Below are positions 1 through 10,100 of a stretch of 26,840 nt of DNA, one piece after another; positions within the stretch are counted from its first letter, which is position 1, and each line of letters starts with the position of its first letter. The position numbers and the translations under genes were made by a program. Below the pieces are notes generated by a model that made no database searches, was not told where the DNA came from, and saw nothing but the letters and a program-made list of their open reading frames with translations. This stretch comes from JBEKCP01 sp050014815 (lineage in GTDB: Bacteria > Planctomycetota > Planctomycetia > Pirellulales > Thermoguttaceae), in contig JBEKCP010000015.1 in assembly GCA_050014815.1 (NCBI GenBank), positions 1-26,840 of the forward strand, in the 5' to 3' direction.

Positions 1-2
1 CG

Positions 3-2375
3 CACGATGGTGTGAATGCTGTCGGCGCGATGCCGTGTCGCGCGGGCAAGTGGCTCTGGCCTTACGATGGGATGATCGAGATCAAGGTGAAGCCCAGCGC
101 CGACTACGCGGGGCTCCGCTGCCCGGCGTGGCGGGGCAAACGCTACTGGTATCTGGTGGTCGGCCGCGAAGACACTTGGGCCGACAAGCCGAAGTGCTCG
201 GAATACGTCGTTCGACATTCCTTCGAGGCGCTCGACAAGCTCCACCAGGACTACCTGCTCGATTGGCCGGGCCTTGCGCCGCCGCTGGGCAAGGACGGCA
301 AGCCGGTGGCCACGCCACAAGAATATTCCAGCGGCGCGGGCCGGTTCGGCCGCCGCAGCCGGCCGTTGTTTGGCTGGGGAAGCGTCGCGGGCGGCACGAT
401 CGCCGGCGACGACCACCCGATCGTGGCCCTGATCCGCGCCCAGGTCTATCTCGATCCCGACACCTTTGGCAACTATTGGCTGTATTTCTCGCCGGAGAAC
501 CCGAATTTCGCCACGCAGTGGTGGGGGCCGGCATTTACCGAGGCCGCCAAGTGCAAGGACCACCCGCGGTTCAAAGACCTGGCCAAACTGATTGAGATGA
601 AGCTCCGCGAGGACTATTACCACTCGATCACCGTGCCCGGCGGCGCGGGCCAGGAATGCCCCGGCTACATGTCGATTGGGGCGTGGACGCAACGCGCAAA
701 GTTCTGCCAGGAGCATTTCGGCTTCGACGCCGCGCAGTGGCCGCAGTTCAAGGAGGCCGGCAGGTTTCACTTGCACGTCGGTTTTCCGCTGCCCGACGGC
801 ACGCGGCATTGCCATCCCGGCGGCGACACGCATCCGCCCGGCCCGGATGTCGCGGAGGTCCACAAGTGGTTCGGCGTGGACGAAGATCCGGCGACCTTCA
901 AGACCGAAGAGTTGCCCGGTTTCGGCGTCGTCTTTCGCAACCGCCCCTGCACGCCGCGCGAGACCTATTTCGCCTTCAAGAGCGGCCCCAACCGCGGCCA
1001 CTATCACGGCGACCAACTCTCGTTTCACTACTGCGCCAACGGGCGTCCCGTGGCTGTCGACCATCACTGCTCCTACGCCCCGCGCGCCGGCCAGGAACAC
1101 ATGCACAACCGCGTGGCGTTCCACACCGACGAGCTGCCTTGGGCCAACATGGACGGCTACGAGCGGGTGATTGCCCTAAAGACCTCCGACCAGGTGGACG
1201 CGGCGATCGGACAAGTTGAATCCGAGCGGCTCCGCGTGACCACCAAGTTCCCCCCGGAAACCTGGGACACCGAGCTGCCGCAGGTGCGATTTGATACCCC
1301 GCTCAAATACCGCCGCACCGTGGTTCTCCTCAAGAGCGGCGACCAGGACTGCTTCGTGATCCGCGATCAACATGCCGGGCCTGAGGTGCATGCGACCTAC
1401 TGCCTGCACGTGCTCGGCGACCGCTGTGAGCGCAAGGACAACGTCTTCGACTTCGATTGTGTGCGGCTGTTCGTCGTCAAGCCGGCCGTTTTCGACGTCT
1501 CGCGCCACGACTGGGAGCACGAATACGGCGGCAAGGAGGCCACCAAGGGGCTGCGCCTGACCGCGAAGGGCGCGGATAAGGAGTTCGTCACCGTCGTTAT
1601 TCCCAAACCGGTGAAACGTTGCGACGTGGCGACCTTTGTGCTCAAGGACGCCTTCGTCGACAAAGTCCGCGACGAGGCCACGAAGCGCACCTCGGTCCGC
1701 CCGATCGACCTTACGGTGTCGGTCGCGTGGAAGGACGGCAGGCTGGCGACCCAACACGTTTACGTCAAAGAAGCGGCGGCGAGAAAGGAACGTGTGGTTT
1801 TCCTGGGGACCATTGAGGCAGCAGGCGGCGACGGCGACGTGCTGCGGCTGAAGACCGAGGGAGTCCGCGGGCGGTTCCAGAAGGACCGCGTGAAGCTCGA
1901 CTACCAACTCCGGTTGAAGCGCGAGGGCGACGCCTACACTGGAACGTACTCCGGCGCGATGGCGACGGAACCTGCGATCAACGACGGCCAGCGCAGCGGC
2001 GAACTGTCGGGCACGCTCCGGCGCGATGCCTTTCCGCCGACGCCGGCGTACGACGATGCCTGGCAGCCGCCGCCCGTGGCGGCAACGCCCGGCGGCGTGA
2101 GCATCGGCTCCACCACGGTCGTCTTCGCCGGGGGCCTCGACAACGAGCCGGGCACGGCCTGCGTCGCGGTGAAGCGCGGCGGGGAAGTCCTGCTCGCGCT
2201 CACTGGGCAAGACATCGACATGGACCGCTCGCAGGGCGAGATCGGCCTGTTCGTACCCGACGCGGGCTATCCATTCGGCGTGATTCCCGACTGGCTCTTG
2301 CGGCAGCGCGCCAAGCGCCCGGATTGGTATCGCGATCTGTGGCCGCTGGCCCGTCCATCCGCACAAGCCAGATGA
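3..2375 (+). CDS. Heparinase II/III-like polysaccharide lyase, 5' end cut by window edge
   Basis: The frame is open to the left edge, so the first in-frame GTG (12) and later ATGs are probably internal codons. Numbering from 12, residues 200-225 (GGAGQECPGY) resemble the end of an alpha/alpha toroid. The signature HYHGDQLSFHY at 330-340, followed by a D-H-H-C-S-Y segment, matches the start of the heparinase II/III beta-sandwich, where His and Tyr/Asp residues act in beta-elimination of uronate-containing glycans. About 200 C-terminal residues (from VVFLGTIEA) form an extra beta-rich module that I cannot name. Such lyases are secreted or periplasmic; the signal peptide would lie outside the window. 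The stop is 12 bases before the operator of the epimerase/aldolase operon. Family confidence is good. Substrate is unknown, and an alginate, heparin or other uronan lyase cannot be distinguished. Confidence 0.75.
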   Translation, partial: HDGVNAVGAMPCRAGKWLWPYDGMIEIKVKPSADYAGLRCPAWRGKRYWYLVVGREDTWADKPKCSEYVVRHSFEALDKLHQDYLLDWPGLAPPLGKDGKPVATPQEYSSGAGRFGRRSRPLFGWGSVAGGTIAGDDHPIVALIRAQVYLDPDTFGNYWLYFSPENPNFATQWWGPAFTEAAKCKDHPRFKDLAKLIEMKLREDYYHSITVPGGAGQECPGYMSIGAWTQRAKFCQEHFGFDAAQWPQFKEAGRFHLHVGFPLPDGTRHCHPGGDTHPPGPDVAEVHKWFGVDEDPATFKTEELPGFGVVFRNRPCTPRETYFAFKSGPNRGHYHGDQLSFHYCANGRPVAVDHHCSYAPRAGQEHMHNRVAFHTDELPWANMDGYERVIALKTSDQVDAAIGQVESERLRVTTKFPPETWDTELPQVRFDTPLKYRRTVVLLKSGDQDCFVIRDQHAGPEVHATYCLHVLGDRCERKDNVFDFDCVRLFVVKPAVFDVSRHDWEHEYGGKEATKGLRLTAKGADKEFVTVVIPKPVKRCDVATFVLKDAFVDKVRDEATKRTSVRPIDLTVSVAWKDGRLATQHVYVKEAAARKERVVFLGTIEAAGGDGDVLRLKTEGVRGRFQKDRVKLDYQLRLKREGDAYTGTYSGAMATEPAINDGQRSGELSGTLRRDAFPPTPAYDDAWQPPPVAATPGGVSIGSTTVVFAGGLDNEPGTACVAVKRGGEVLLALTGQDIDMDRSQGEIGLFVPDAGYPFGVIPDWLLRQRAKRPDWYRDLWPLARPSAQAR

Positions 2376-2387
2376 ATCCGATCACAA

Positions 2388-2443
2388 ACGATAACACGAA
2401 TTGTTCATCTGCGAACATGGCGAGCCGCGGACCACGCTATAAT
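2388..2443 (+). promoter_or_regulatory. Composite operator/promoter, copy 1
   Basis: Operator core 2388-2418 contains ATAACACGAATTG, then GCGAACAT. A perfect -10 box TATAAT is at 2438-2443, 19 bp after the core. Two CGAA direct repeats lie 15 bp apart (2397, 2412), with a degenerate third (CGGA) at 2428. TGTTC-N6-GAACA also forms an inverted repeat in this copy. There is no good -35 box, which fits an activator-dependent promoter. Transcription would start near 2450, leaving a leader of about 110 nt before the epimerase-like gene. The leader contains a C/G-rich stretch around 2467-2490 but no riboswitch that I recognise. Confidence 0.75.
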
Positions 2444-2562
2444 AGAGCCTGTGGTTCTTCCCAATTCCCCGCCCGCATGCCGGGGGAAGGGGACCGCACA
2501 GAGCAGTCTTCTCACGGACAGCCTGTCGACGACGAGAACCTGACCATAAGAGCGAAGCCCCA

Positions 2563-3582
2563 ATGGTGCCCGATCGTATCGAAAACACCGACGAACTCGA
2601 AGACTTGCTGTCGCGACCGGCGCCCGGCGTCTCTGAGGATCTGGCCGCGGTCGAGGGCGATTTGCTGATCCTCGGTGTCGGCGGCAAAGTGGGGCCGACA
2701 CTGGCCCGCATGGCCAAGCGCGCGGCGCCGCGGAAACGGGTGGTCGCGGTCGCCCGCTTTAGCGACCCCGATGTCCGCCGTCGGCTGGAGTCGTGGGATA
2801 TCGAAACGATCTCCTGCGACCTGTTCGACCGGAGCGCGCTCGACGCGCTGCCCGCGCTGCCCAACGTGATCTTCATGGTCGGGCGCAAGTTCGGCACCAC
2901 CAACGACGAGCCTCGGGCCTGGGCCACCAACGTCTACCTGCCGGGCATGGTTGCCGAGCGGTTTGCCGCCTCACGGATCGTCGCCTTCTCGACGCTCTGC
3001 GTCTATCCGTTCGCGCCGGTCGACGGACCGGGCTTCAGCGAGAAGGATCCGCCGGGGGCGGGCGGCGAGTACTGTAGCTCGTGCATCGGCCGCGAGCGGA
3101 TGTTCCAACACTTCTCGCAGTTGCGCGGCACGGCGGGCCGTCTGATCCGCTTGAACTACGCCATCGACCTGCGCTACGGCGTCTTGCACGACGTGGCCAT
3201 GCGCGTCTGGCAGGCGCAGCCCATCGACCTGACGACCCCGTTGGCCAACGTGATTTGGCAGGGAGATTCCAATGCGCAGATTCTCCGCGCCTTCCGTCAC
3301 TGCACCAGTCCGACCAGCCCGCTGAACGTCGGCGCGCCTGAGCACACATCGATTCGCGCGGTTGCCGAGCGGTTTGGGGAGTTGTTTAGCAAGCAACCGC
3401 GTTTCTGCGGCGAACCGGCCGCCACGGCCTGGATCAACGACACCTCCGAGGCGGCGCGGCTGTTCGGCCCGCCCACGGTGCCGCTCGACCGTATGATCGC
3501 CTGGACCGCCGATTGGATTTCGCGCGGCATGCTCGACTACCACAAGCCCACGCGTTACGAAGTCCGCGACGGGCGGTTTTGA
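2563..3582 (+). CDS. NAD(P)-dependent epimerase/dehydratase-like protein (atypical extended SDR)
   Basis: 339 residues, cytoplasmic, no signal peptide. After a 32-residue leader, a Rossmann strand carries the dinucleotide-binding glycines (LLILGVGGKVGPT, about 34-46). Later landmarks of extended SDRs are the IFMVGRKFGT turn and the strand RIVAFSTLCVYPF (about 139-151). The C-terminal half (LNVGAPEHTSIRAVAERFG) is the usual substrate-binding lobe. At the place of the catalytic YxxxK the protein reads CIGRER, so both Tyr and Lys appear to be replaced. It may therefore bind a nucleotide sugar or sugar acid without classical SDR chemistry, or use another residue. The aldolase gene starts 8 bases downstream with its SD inside the gap, so the two form an operon, probably in sugar-acid breakdown. 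The start at 2563 has a weak SD; a slightly later start is possible. Confidence 0.8.
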   Translation: MVPDRIENTDELEDLLSRPAPGVSEDLAAVEGDLLILGVGGKVGPTLARMAKRAAPRKRVVAVARFSDPDVRRRLESWDIETISCDLFDRSALDALPALPNVIFMVGRKFGTTNDEPRAWATNVYLPGMVAERFAASRIVAFSTLCVYPFAPVDGPGFSEKDPPGAGGEYCSSCIGRERMFQHFSQLRGTAGRLIRLNYAIDLRYGVLHDVAMRVWQAQPIDLTTPLANVIWQGDSNAQILRAFRHCTSPTSPLNVGAPEHTSIRAVAERFGELFSKQPRFCGEPAATAWINDTSEAARLFGPPTVPLDRMIAWTADWISRGMLDYHKPTRYEVRDGRF

Positions 3583-3590
3583 GGTCTACC

Positions 3591-4571
3591 ATGAAAACCT
3601 ACGTTCCCGCTGGCGTGATTCCCGCCGTGCTGATGGCCTTTCACGACGACCTGAGCATCGACGAACCTAACGCCCGCAAGCACCTCCGCGACGTGGCCGC
3701 GGTCCCGGGGCTTTCGGCGATCACCGTCAACGCTCACGCGGCGGAGGTCCACGCCCTGACCTTTGACGAGCAGCAGCGAATTCTCGACTTCTCGCTTGAC
3801 GAAGTGGGCAGCCGCATTCCCCTGATCGCCGGCGTGTTCGCCGACGGCAGCCTCGAGGCCGCACGGATCGCACGGATGGCGCAGAAGGCCGGCGCGGCGG
3901 CGGTGTTGATCTTCCCGCCGCACAGCATGTCGATGGGCTGGCACTTGCGGCCCGAAATGGCCCGGGCGCACTTCGCCACGATCGCCGCGGCGACCGATCT
4001 GCCGCTGATTCTGTTCCAGTATCCGGCGCGGTCGGGGCTGAACTACCCCTTCGAGACACTCCTGCAACTGTGCGACGAGTTCCCGACGATCCGCGCGATC
4101 AAGGACTGGTGCTACGACCCGCCGGTGCACGAGCGGCAGATCCGCACGCTGCAATCGCTCCCCCGCCCGGTCACCGTGCTCACCACGCACACCGCCTGGC
4201 TGATGGCCTCGCTGGCGATGGGCGCGGGCGGACTGCTCTCCGGCGCCGGCTCGGTGATCGCCGATCTGCAAGTGGCACTCTTCGAGGCCATCCGGGCCGA
4301 AGACCTGCACCGTGCCCGCGAACTTAACGACCGTATCCTCCCTATGACCCAGGCATTCTACGCCGACCCGTTCCTCGACATGCACAACCGCATGAAGGAG
4401 TGCCTGGTGTTGCTGGGCCGGTTGCCCAAGGCGGTCGTTCGTCCGCCGCTGGCGAAGCTTCCGCCGGCAGAGATCGAACGGCTGCGGGCTGCCATCAAGC
4501 AATCCCGACTCGGCCGCCAGGGCGCTCTTTCCGAACGTGGGGCGCCGAAGAAGAAAGCGGCTCCAATCTAG
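3591..4571 (+). CDS. Dihydrodipicolinate synthase/N-acetylneuraminate lyase-family aldolase
   Basis: 326 residues from ATG 3591, chosen over an in-frame upstream start (3513) because that one lies inside the epimerase gene and GAGG sits 6 bases before 3591. A TIM barrel of the DHDPS/NAL class I aldolase family is visible: PAVLMAFHDDLSID at the N-terminus, TVNAHAAEVHAL in place of the G-T-T-G-E loop, LILFQYPARSG carrying the conserved Tyr, and AIKDW carrying the Schiff-base Lys. Members cleave or form a bond with pyruvate or a 2-keto acid; next to lyases, a 2-keto-3-deoxy sugar acid is the natural guess. The altered G-T-T-G-E loop argues against true DapA. The last 30 residues are a basic tail (KKKAAPI). 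The stop overlaps the stop of the convergent remnant. Confidence 0.85.
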   Translation: MKTYVPAGVIPAVLMAFHDDLSIDEPNARKHLRDVAAVPGLSAITVNAHAAEVHALTFDEQQRILDFSLDEVGSRIPLIAGVFADGSLEAARIARMAQKAGAAAVLIFPPHSMSMGWHLRPEMARAHFATIAAATDLPLILFQYPARSGLNYPFETLLQLCDEFPTIRAIKDWCYDPPVHERQIRTLQSLPRPVTVLTTHTAWLMASLAMGAGGLLSGAGSVIADLQVALFEAIRAEDLHRARELNDRILPMTQAFYADPFLDMHNRMKECLVLLGRLPKAVVRPPLAKLPPAEIERLRAAIKQSRLGRQGALSERGAPKKKAAPI

Positions 4572-4891
4572 GGTTTGGACTTGGTCGTCGCTACTACCCG
4601 AGAACCAACGTCATAGGCGCCCATCCATGCGGGCAGGTAGTTGCGGAATGCCGAACGACAGCGAAGCGGGCGGTCGTGCCACGAACAGGGCGCATTGATG
4701 CGTGGTGGAAACTGATTCACGCGGGTCGACAGAAACGCGATCCCGCCGTCAGGCAACCAGACCGGATCGAAGTTATGGTCCGTGCCGCTGGTGAGTTGAC
4801 GCACGTCCGTTCCCTCAACCTTCATGCGGTAGATTCATCTGAAATCATCTTTGGCATCATCGTCTCCATTGCGATCGGTTCGATCGACGAC
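4568..4891 (-). pseudogene. Chimeric remnant: HzsA-like propeller segment joined to the C-terminus of an FGE-like domain
   Basis: Directly after the stop of the 732-residue cytochrome gene and in its reading frame, the minus strand encodes an Asp-rich segment ending DDFR, an in-frame TGA (4835-4837), then IYRMKVEGTDVRQLTSG and PVWLPDGGIAFLSTR. This is a typical PD40/TolB propeller stretch like those in the two HzsA-like genes. After a short join it continues as SWHDRPLRCRSAFRNYLPAW to the end, nearly the same as the C-terminus of the 1367-residue protein. The middle of a parent gene is missing and a stop interrupts the frame. The open part (4568-4834) has no credible start. I read it as the scar of a deleted third HzsA-FGE paralogue. 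It could also have formed by recombination between repeats. Confidence 0.7.
4572..4684. repeat. 113-bp direct repeat, left copy
   Basis: Matches 7107-7219 in the same orientation with 7 mismatches in 113 bases, counted by eye. It covers the last ~37 codons of the FGE-like domain. Together the copies flank the 4892-7090 gene, so homologous recombination could delete that gene or convert one end to the other. Confidence 0.85.
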
Positions 4892-7090
4892 TCACTCCGT
4901 CGCGAACGTGGCTCGCTTCTGTTGGAAGTATTCGTGCGCTTCGATCTCCGCCTTGCTCCAGGCGTTGGCCTCCGTGTACTCGCCGCAGTACGGAACGAGC
5001 AGGTCAATCCACGCGGCGAACTTCTCCAGTTCCTCCGAGGACAGTCTAACACCCTCGTGGCCGGATTCCAGTAGTTGCATGATCTTGCTCGTCGCGGCCC
5101 CGGCGAAGTAGGGCGGCAGCTCGCTGGGGACCGACTGCACGTTGAGCCAGTTGACCAGTTGGTTCGGCGTGCCGTTGTCGCCGTGGGCGTTGGTCAGCGT
5201 GAGGTACGATTGGGACCAGATGCGCTTCGAGCCGCCGCCTCGCACCGGCGTCGCAGTCAGGTCGTAGGCCGGCGCCGGCCGCACGCCGGGCGCCTCTTTG
5301 GCATCCTTGCTGTGACAGACGACACAATGCCGGTCGAGAACGGGCTGGACCTCCGCGGCGAAACTGAATCCACGCGGCGGGCCGAAGAACGGATCGAGCG
5401 GGCGCGGCGGCTGGCGCATCGCCAACGGCAACGCCTTCGTTTGCGGCGCGTTGTGTTTGCCCTCGTGACATCCCACGCATCCCCGCCGCTCGCCCGGTTG
5501 CAAGGTGGACCAACTCCGCATGGTCTGGACGACATGGCCGCGGCTGTCCAAAGCCTGGAAGTACACCGGGGTGCGCGCGGGAACGATAAAACATGCCGAG
5601 CCGTCCTCGTGGATCGGGACCGAGCCCAGCACCCGCTTCACGTCGTAGCTGCCCGTGCCGATGGAAATCGGACAGGTGGACCAACTGCCGCCTCCCGGGC
5701 CGCCAAAACTCGTTTGTCCAATCGGCAGATACCGGAAATCGAGCGCGACGACGCGCAACCGCTTGATCGCGCCTCGCGGTACACCCTGCAAACCCATGCC
5801 GTTGTAAACATCCTGAACGAAGTATACGCCTTCCTTCTGCTCAGGATCGCGCGTCGAGGGAACCTGCGGCGGCGGCGTGCGGGCGGCCAGCGGAACCGCA
5901 TGGTAGCAGCCCAGTTTGGGATCGGAAGCCAGCAACTCGCGCTGCCCGCCTGCGTCCATCCAGTACAGCCCATAAGGCTCAGGATACCGGCGGTTCCCAT
6001 CACTGCGAGGCGAGTAGGAGACCAGGAACATCGTCGGCGTAAGAGGATACGGGTAGCGGAACTGATCGCCGTCCTGGCCGTAGGCGTCCACGCGCACGGC
6101 CTGCGTGTTACGCACGGGGGCGATGAGTTGCACGCCCTCGGCGTCATGAGTCCCGCGCGATCGATCGATCAGGGCCAGTTTTCCACGCTGGTGCGCGTGG
6201 TGCCCGCCGAGCACCGCCAACACCGTCGTGGTGCCGGGGATGCCGCGGGCATGGAGGATCGACGGGGGAAACCAGGAGTTGTTGCCGTAATACTCGGCCT
6301 GCGCGGTTCCGTCCGCGTTCATGCGGAACAGACCCTGGGGCCAGACCTGCGAACGGTCGTTGTAGTCCCACCGGGTGTAGATGATCGTGCCGTCACCCAT
6401 CAGCGTGGGGAAGCAGGTCGTCACCTGATCGAACCCCACGCGGCGGATTCGCCCGCCGTCCTTGTCGCACAGATACAGGTTGCTGACCTCGTTGTAGTCG
6501 CAGTCGATATTCTGGACGCACCGGGAGGAACTGAAGACGATCTCGCCGTTGGGCAGATACACGCCCTCGAAATCCGCGACAGCCTTGTGGTGGGTCAGTT
6601 GGCGAACGGCACGAGAGGCAACGTCCATTTCGTACAGATGGTAATCGTCTTCGCGGGCCGACTTTTTCCAGGCGAAGAGCACTCGCTTGCCGTCGAACGA
6701 CACGTCCGGATCGCGGATGACGCCGCCGGGATCGTTCAACAGCACGTCGATTTGCGGCTCGTTGCCCTCGAGATTCAGAACGCATAGCGCGCTGCCCGGA
6801 TAGAAATAGGCGTACTTGCCGCGAGAATCCGAGAGAGACTCGGTGTAGGTCCAATGATTGGCGCCGGCCAGCGCGCGGTCGTCGTGCTTGACGAACACCC
6901 ACCGGGGCCATTGGACGGCCAGCGCGCCTAATCGCGCCTTTCGCAACTCCTTGGCTTCGATGACGTCTTGTTCGACCGCAACCTTCTGCACGCCACTGGC
7001 GGGCGATTCCGCCGATCTGGCCGCGCTGACCCCGATAACGAAGATAAAGGCGCTTAGCGCCGCACTCACGAACAATCCTATTGCTTGCAT
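4892..7090 (-). CDS. Exported diheme cytochrome resembling the hydrazine synthase alpha subunit
   Basis: 732 residues with an N-terminal signal peptide (hydrophobic 4-20, cleavage probably near ARSAES). Residues about 90-480 contain PD40/TolB-like propeller blades (LYEMDVASRAVRQLTHH, GVYLPNGEIVFSSSR, LFRMNADGT). Two c-type heme attachment motifs follow: CVGCH at 538-542 and CVVCH at 589-593. This order is that of hydrazine synthase subunit alpha (HzsA), whose homologues occur in many planctomycetes that are not anammox bacteria. No hydrazine synthase beta/gamma genes are seen here, so hydrazine synthesis is not claimed; a periplasmic electron-transfer or oxidative role on an unknown substrate is the limit of inference. 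ATG 7090 lies 12 bases after the preceding stop, making it the third gene of a minus-strand operon. Confidence 0.85.
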   Translation of the reverse strand: MQAIGLFVSAALSAFIFVIGVSAARSAESPASGVQKVAVEQDVIEAKELRKARLGALAVQWPRWVFVKHDDRALAGANHWTYTESLSDSRGKYAYFYPGSALCVLNLEGNEPQIDVLLNDPGGVIRDPDVSFDGKRVLFAWKKSAREDDYHLYEMDVASRAVRQLTHHKAVADFEGVYLPNGEIVFSSSRCVQNIDCDYNEVSNLYLCDKDGGRIRRVGFDQVTTCFPTLMGDGTIIYTRWDYNDRSQVWPQGLFRMNADGTAQAEYYGNNSWFPPSILHARGIPGTTTVLAVLGGHHAHQRGKLALIDRSRGTHDAEGVQLIAPVRNTQAVRVDAYGQDGDQFRYPYPLTPTMFLVSYSPRSDGNRRYPEPYGLYWMDAGGQRELLASDPKLGCYHAVPLAARTPPPQVPSTRDPEQKEGVYFVQDVYNGMGLQGVPRGAIKRLRVVALDFRYLPIGQTSFGGPGGGSWSTCPISIGTGSYDVKRVLGSVPIHEDGSACFIVPARTPVYFQALDSRGHVVQTMRSWSTLQPGERRGCVGCHEGKHNAPQTKALPLAMRQPPRPLDPFFGPPRGFSFAAEVQPVLDRHCVVCHSKDAKEAPGVRPAPAYDLTATPVRGGGSKRIWSQSYLTLTNAHGDNGTPNQLVNWLNVQSVPSELPPYFAGAATSKIMQLLESGHEGVRLSSEELEKFAAWIDLLVPYCGEYTEANAWSKAEIEAHEYFQQKRATFATE

Positions 7091-7102
7091 GCTGGATCCA
7101 TT

Positions 7103-10100
7103 CTACGGTTTGGACTTGGTCGTCGCTACTACCCGAAAACCAACGTCATAGGCGCCCATCCATGCCGGCAGGTAGTTGCGGAAGGCCGACCGGCAGCGGT
7201 GCGGGCGGTCGTGCCACGAGCCGCCGCGGATCACCTTCTCGCCGTCGGGGGAAGCGTCGTTGCGGTCGTCGCCTTCGTCGTAGGGATACGGCCGGTAGGC
7301 CGACAAGGTCCACTCGCCGGCGTTGCCGGCCATGTCGCAGAGGCCCCACGCATTGGCCGAGTATTCCCCGCCCGGCACGCTCACTTGGCCGCCGTCGTTG
7401 AAGCGGTTGTCGAATACGCGGGTCAGTTTTATGCCCTTGCCGATCTTCGCAAAGGCCTGGTCGGCCACGTTGGCGTAACGAGTGAAGTCGGCGTCAACTC
7501 CGCCGAACCACAGCGGCGTATCCGTGCCGGCCCGACAGGCCCATTCCCACTGGCCTTCGGTGGGCAGGAAAAATCGCTCGCCCGTCTTCTCCGACAACCA
7601 TCGGCAGAAGGCCATCGCCTCGCGCCACGAAATTCGCACGACCGGTTGCCCAGGCTGGTTCAGCCGAATTCCAAACGAACCCGGATTGCTATTTGGATTG
7701 GTATCGTAGACATAACTGTCGTGGGCGGCATCGAACAAGGCGTAGACCTCGTTGCTGATTTCGCAGCGGGTCATCCAGAACGGGCTGGCAATCCGCACTC
7801 GGGCCGCCGGACGTTCGTCGCGCAAACCCTTGCAGTCGCCCATTACGAACTCACCGGACGGGACCAGCACCAAGTCGATGCCAATGGGTTTGCCATCAGC
7901 AGTACGCCCGAGTTCGATCCGGCGTTGGGTCTCCGTACCGGCCGCCTTCTGACGACGTTCGGCCTCGGCGCGGTCGAACGGCCAGTTCGGACAAGTCGCC
8001 GGCTCCGAGAACTTCTCCGGCTCGGGCACGATCGGCGTGACGGGTTGCGGGGCCGGAACCGGATACGCTTCAACATCCAGATCCAGACCGGCGTAGCATT
8101 GGTCGAGTTCCCGGCGGCGCTGAGCGACCGCATTCTTGCCTCCTCCAGCCCAAGTGCCGGATACCGGGGTATTGAGATCGATCCAAGTGATGAGTCGGTC
8201 GAACTCTTCATGGTCCAGGACCACGCCGTAGTGCCCTTTGCGCAGCATCTGGATCAGTTCGCTGCTTTCGGCATAGTGTTCCCCCGGTTGTTTCAAATGA
8301 TGGTCGCTCTCGGACCCCACATTACGAAGATATTGGCGCAACATCCCCGGCTCCAACTTCGGGGCGGCCGCGTTTTTCCCGCCACGCGGCGCGTCGTGAC
8401 ACGCGCCGCACCCGCGCCGCAGAACAGGCGCGACTTCGCGGTCGAAACCGTATGGCCGAACCGGGCCGTTCCACGGCTGGACATCGACCGCTGGTTTCAG
8501 GGCGGCAAGAACTGTCTTGGTCCGTGGAGCATCGGAAAATCGTTCATGGCATCCGACACAGGCGCCTTGTTCGCCGGGCATGGCCGTGTACCAACTGCGC
8601 ATGACCTGCAAGGCCCGCCCTTCGGCATCCAAAGGTTGGACAGCCAGAGGCGTGTTGGCCGGTACGCGGAAATAGGCGGAACCGTCGGACTCGACCGGCA
8701 CGGTGCCCAGAATCCGTCGCCCGTCGATGGCGCCCGGCGAACCGTAGCGGGTCATCCCATGGTGCCCCCAGACATAACTGTAGACGCGGAGTTGTTTCAC
8801 CGTGCCGCGCGGCACTCCCTTGAGCCCCGGTCCCTGGTAGACATCAACCATCAGCACGCTGGCGTCTTTGACTGCCGGGTGCGTGCGGTCGGGAATGACC
8901 GGCGGCCGGGGCGTCCGGCGCAGGGGGACCGGTTCATAGAGCGCGTATTCCGGATCTTCGTAGACGGAGAGCATGTTGCCGAACACATCGACCAGGTAGA
9001 TCGCCCATTGCGAGTTCGCGGTCAAACGTCCGGCCGTCAAGAGGTACTTGTCGCTCAACGGACAGGGATGCAGAAAGCACGGGAAGGTGCCTTTGGCGCC
9101 AAATGTGACGCCGCCAGAGTAGAGCGCATCCTGGAAGATCGGGATAACCGGCGTGTTTCCCTTCCCGATCATGTGGACCGCGCCCTCGGCCTCATATTGA
9201 CCGAGACTCGTATCGAAGATCACCAACCGTCCGCGCCGCCTGGCGCCGTGGTGGCCGGCGACGATCGCGGCGATCTTGGAGGGATCGTCGGGGATCGCGC
9301 GGGCAAACCAGACCGCCGTCGGCCAGTAAGAGTTGCTCCCGTAAACGGCTTTCTGGTTCGTGCCGTCCGGATTCATCGTGAACAGATGGCGCCCGAAAGC
9401 ATGTCCCAGATCGGCATATTCCCATCGGGTGTAAAGAATGCGGCCGTCATTGGCCACGGACGGCGTGTAATTATGGTCCTGGTCAAAGCACAGCCGACGG
9501 ATGCCCGTGCCATTAGCCTCGGCGCGATACAGGTTGGCCACGCGCTCTTGGGACTGGCAAGGCACCGCTTGCATCGGGGCCGTCGAATTGAAGACGATTC
9601 TGCCGTCGGGCAGATAACAAGCATTGAAGTTGTCAACGTCCGGTTGTTGCTCGCCGATGAATTGGCGCAAACCGCGTCCGTCGACGCCGATTTCGAAGAT
9701 CTGCCACCGGCCCGGTTCGCGAATCCCCGAAAACAACAGACGGTCGGCGTCCCAGTGGAGGTTGATGTCGCCGACGAATCCCGTGTTCTCCGGACGATGC
9801 AACGTGGTCAACTTGCCGTCGGGTCGGACCGGCGAGAGCACCGCGATTTCGTTCTCCCAGCCATGCGAGTTGAGCGAGGCCTGGCTGCCCCAACTGACCG
9901 GTTGGCCCGGCTCATTCCCGTTATCGTGCTTGATTCCCCGGTAGGAACAGAACCGTTTGACCAGCAGCAGTCGTTGGAAATCCAGGAGCGGGTTCGCCAG
10001 CAGGGCCTCGGCGCGCAAGTCGAGACAGGCATCCACCGCCTGGTCGAAGGCCGCGCCCGCCCGGGCGTCCCCTTTTACCGCGACGGCGCGGGTTGTCTCC

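Noticed and set aside
4835..4837. TGA as a recoded sense codon joining the cytochrome and the remnant
   Set aside because: TGA is used as a normal stop elsewhere (2373, 3580, 22931); the segment also has a second upstream stop at 4892-4894 and a broken domain, so decay is simpler.
5075..6787. 570-codon plus-strand open frame
   Set aside because: It is antisense to the HzsA-like cytochrome gene with heme motifs and propeller blades; no SD and no recognisable domain.
7103..8000. Active formylglycine-generating enzyme for sulfatases
   Set aside because: The C-terminal segment lacks the catalytic cysteine pair and no sulfatase gene is present in the window.
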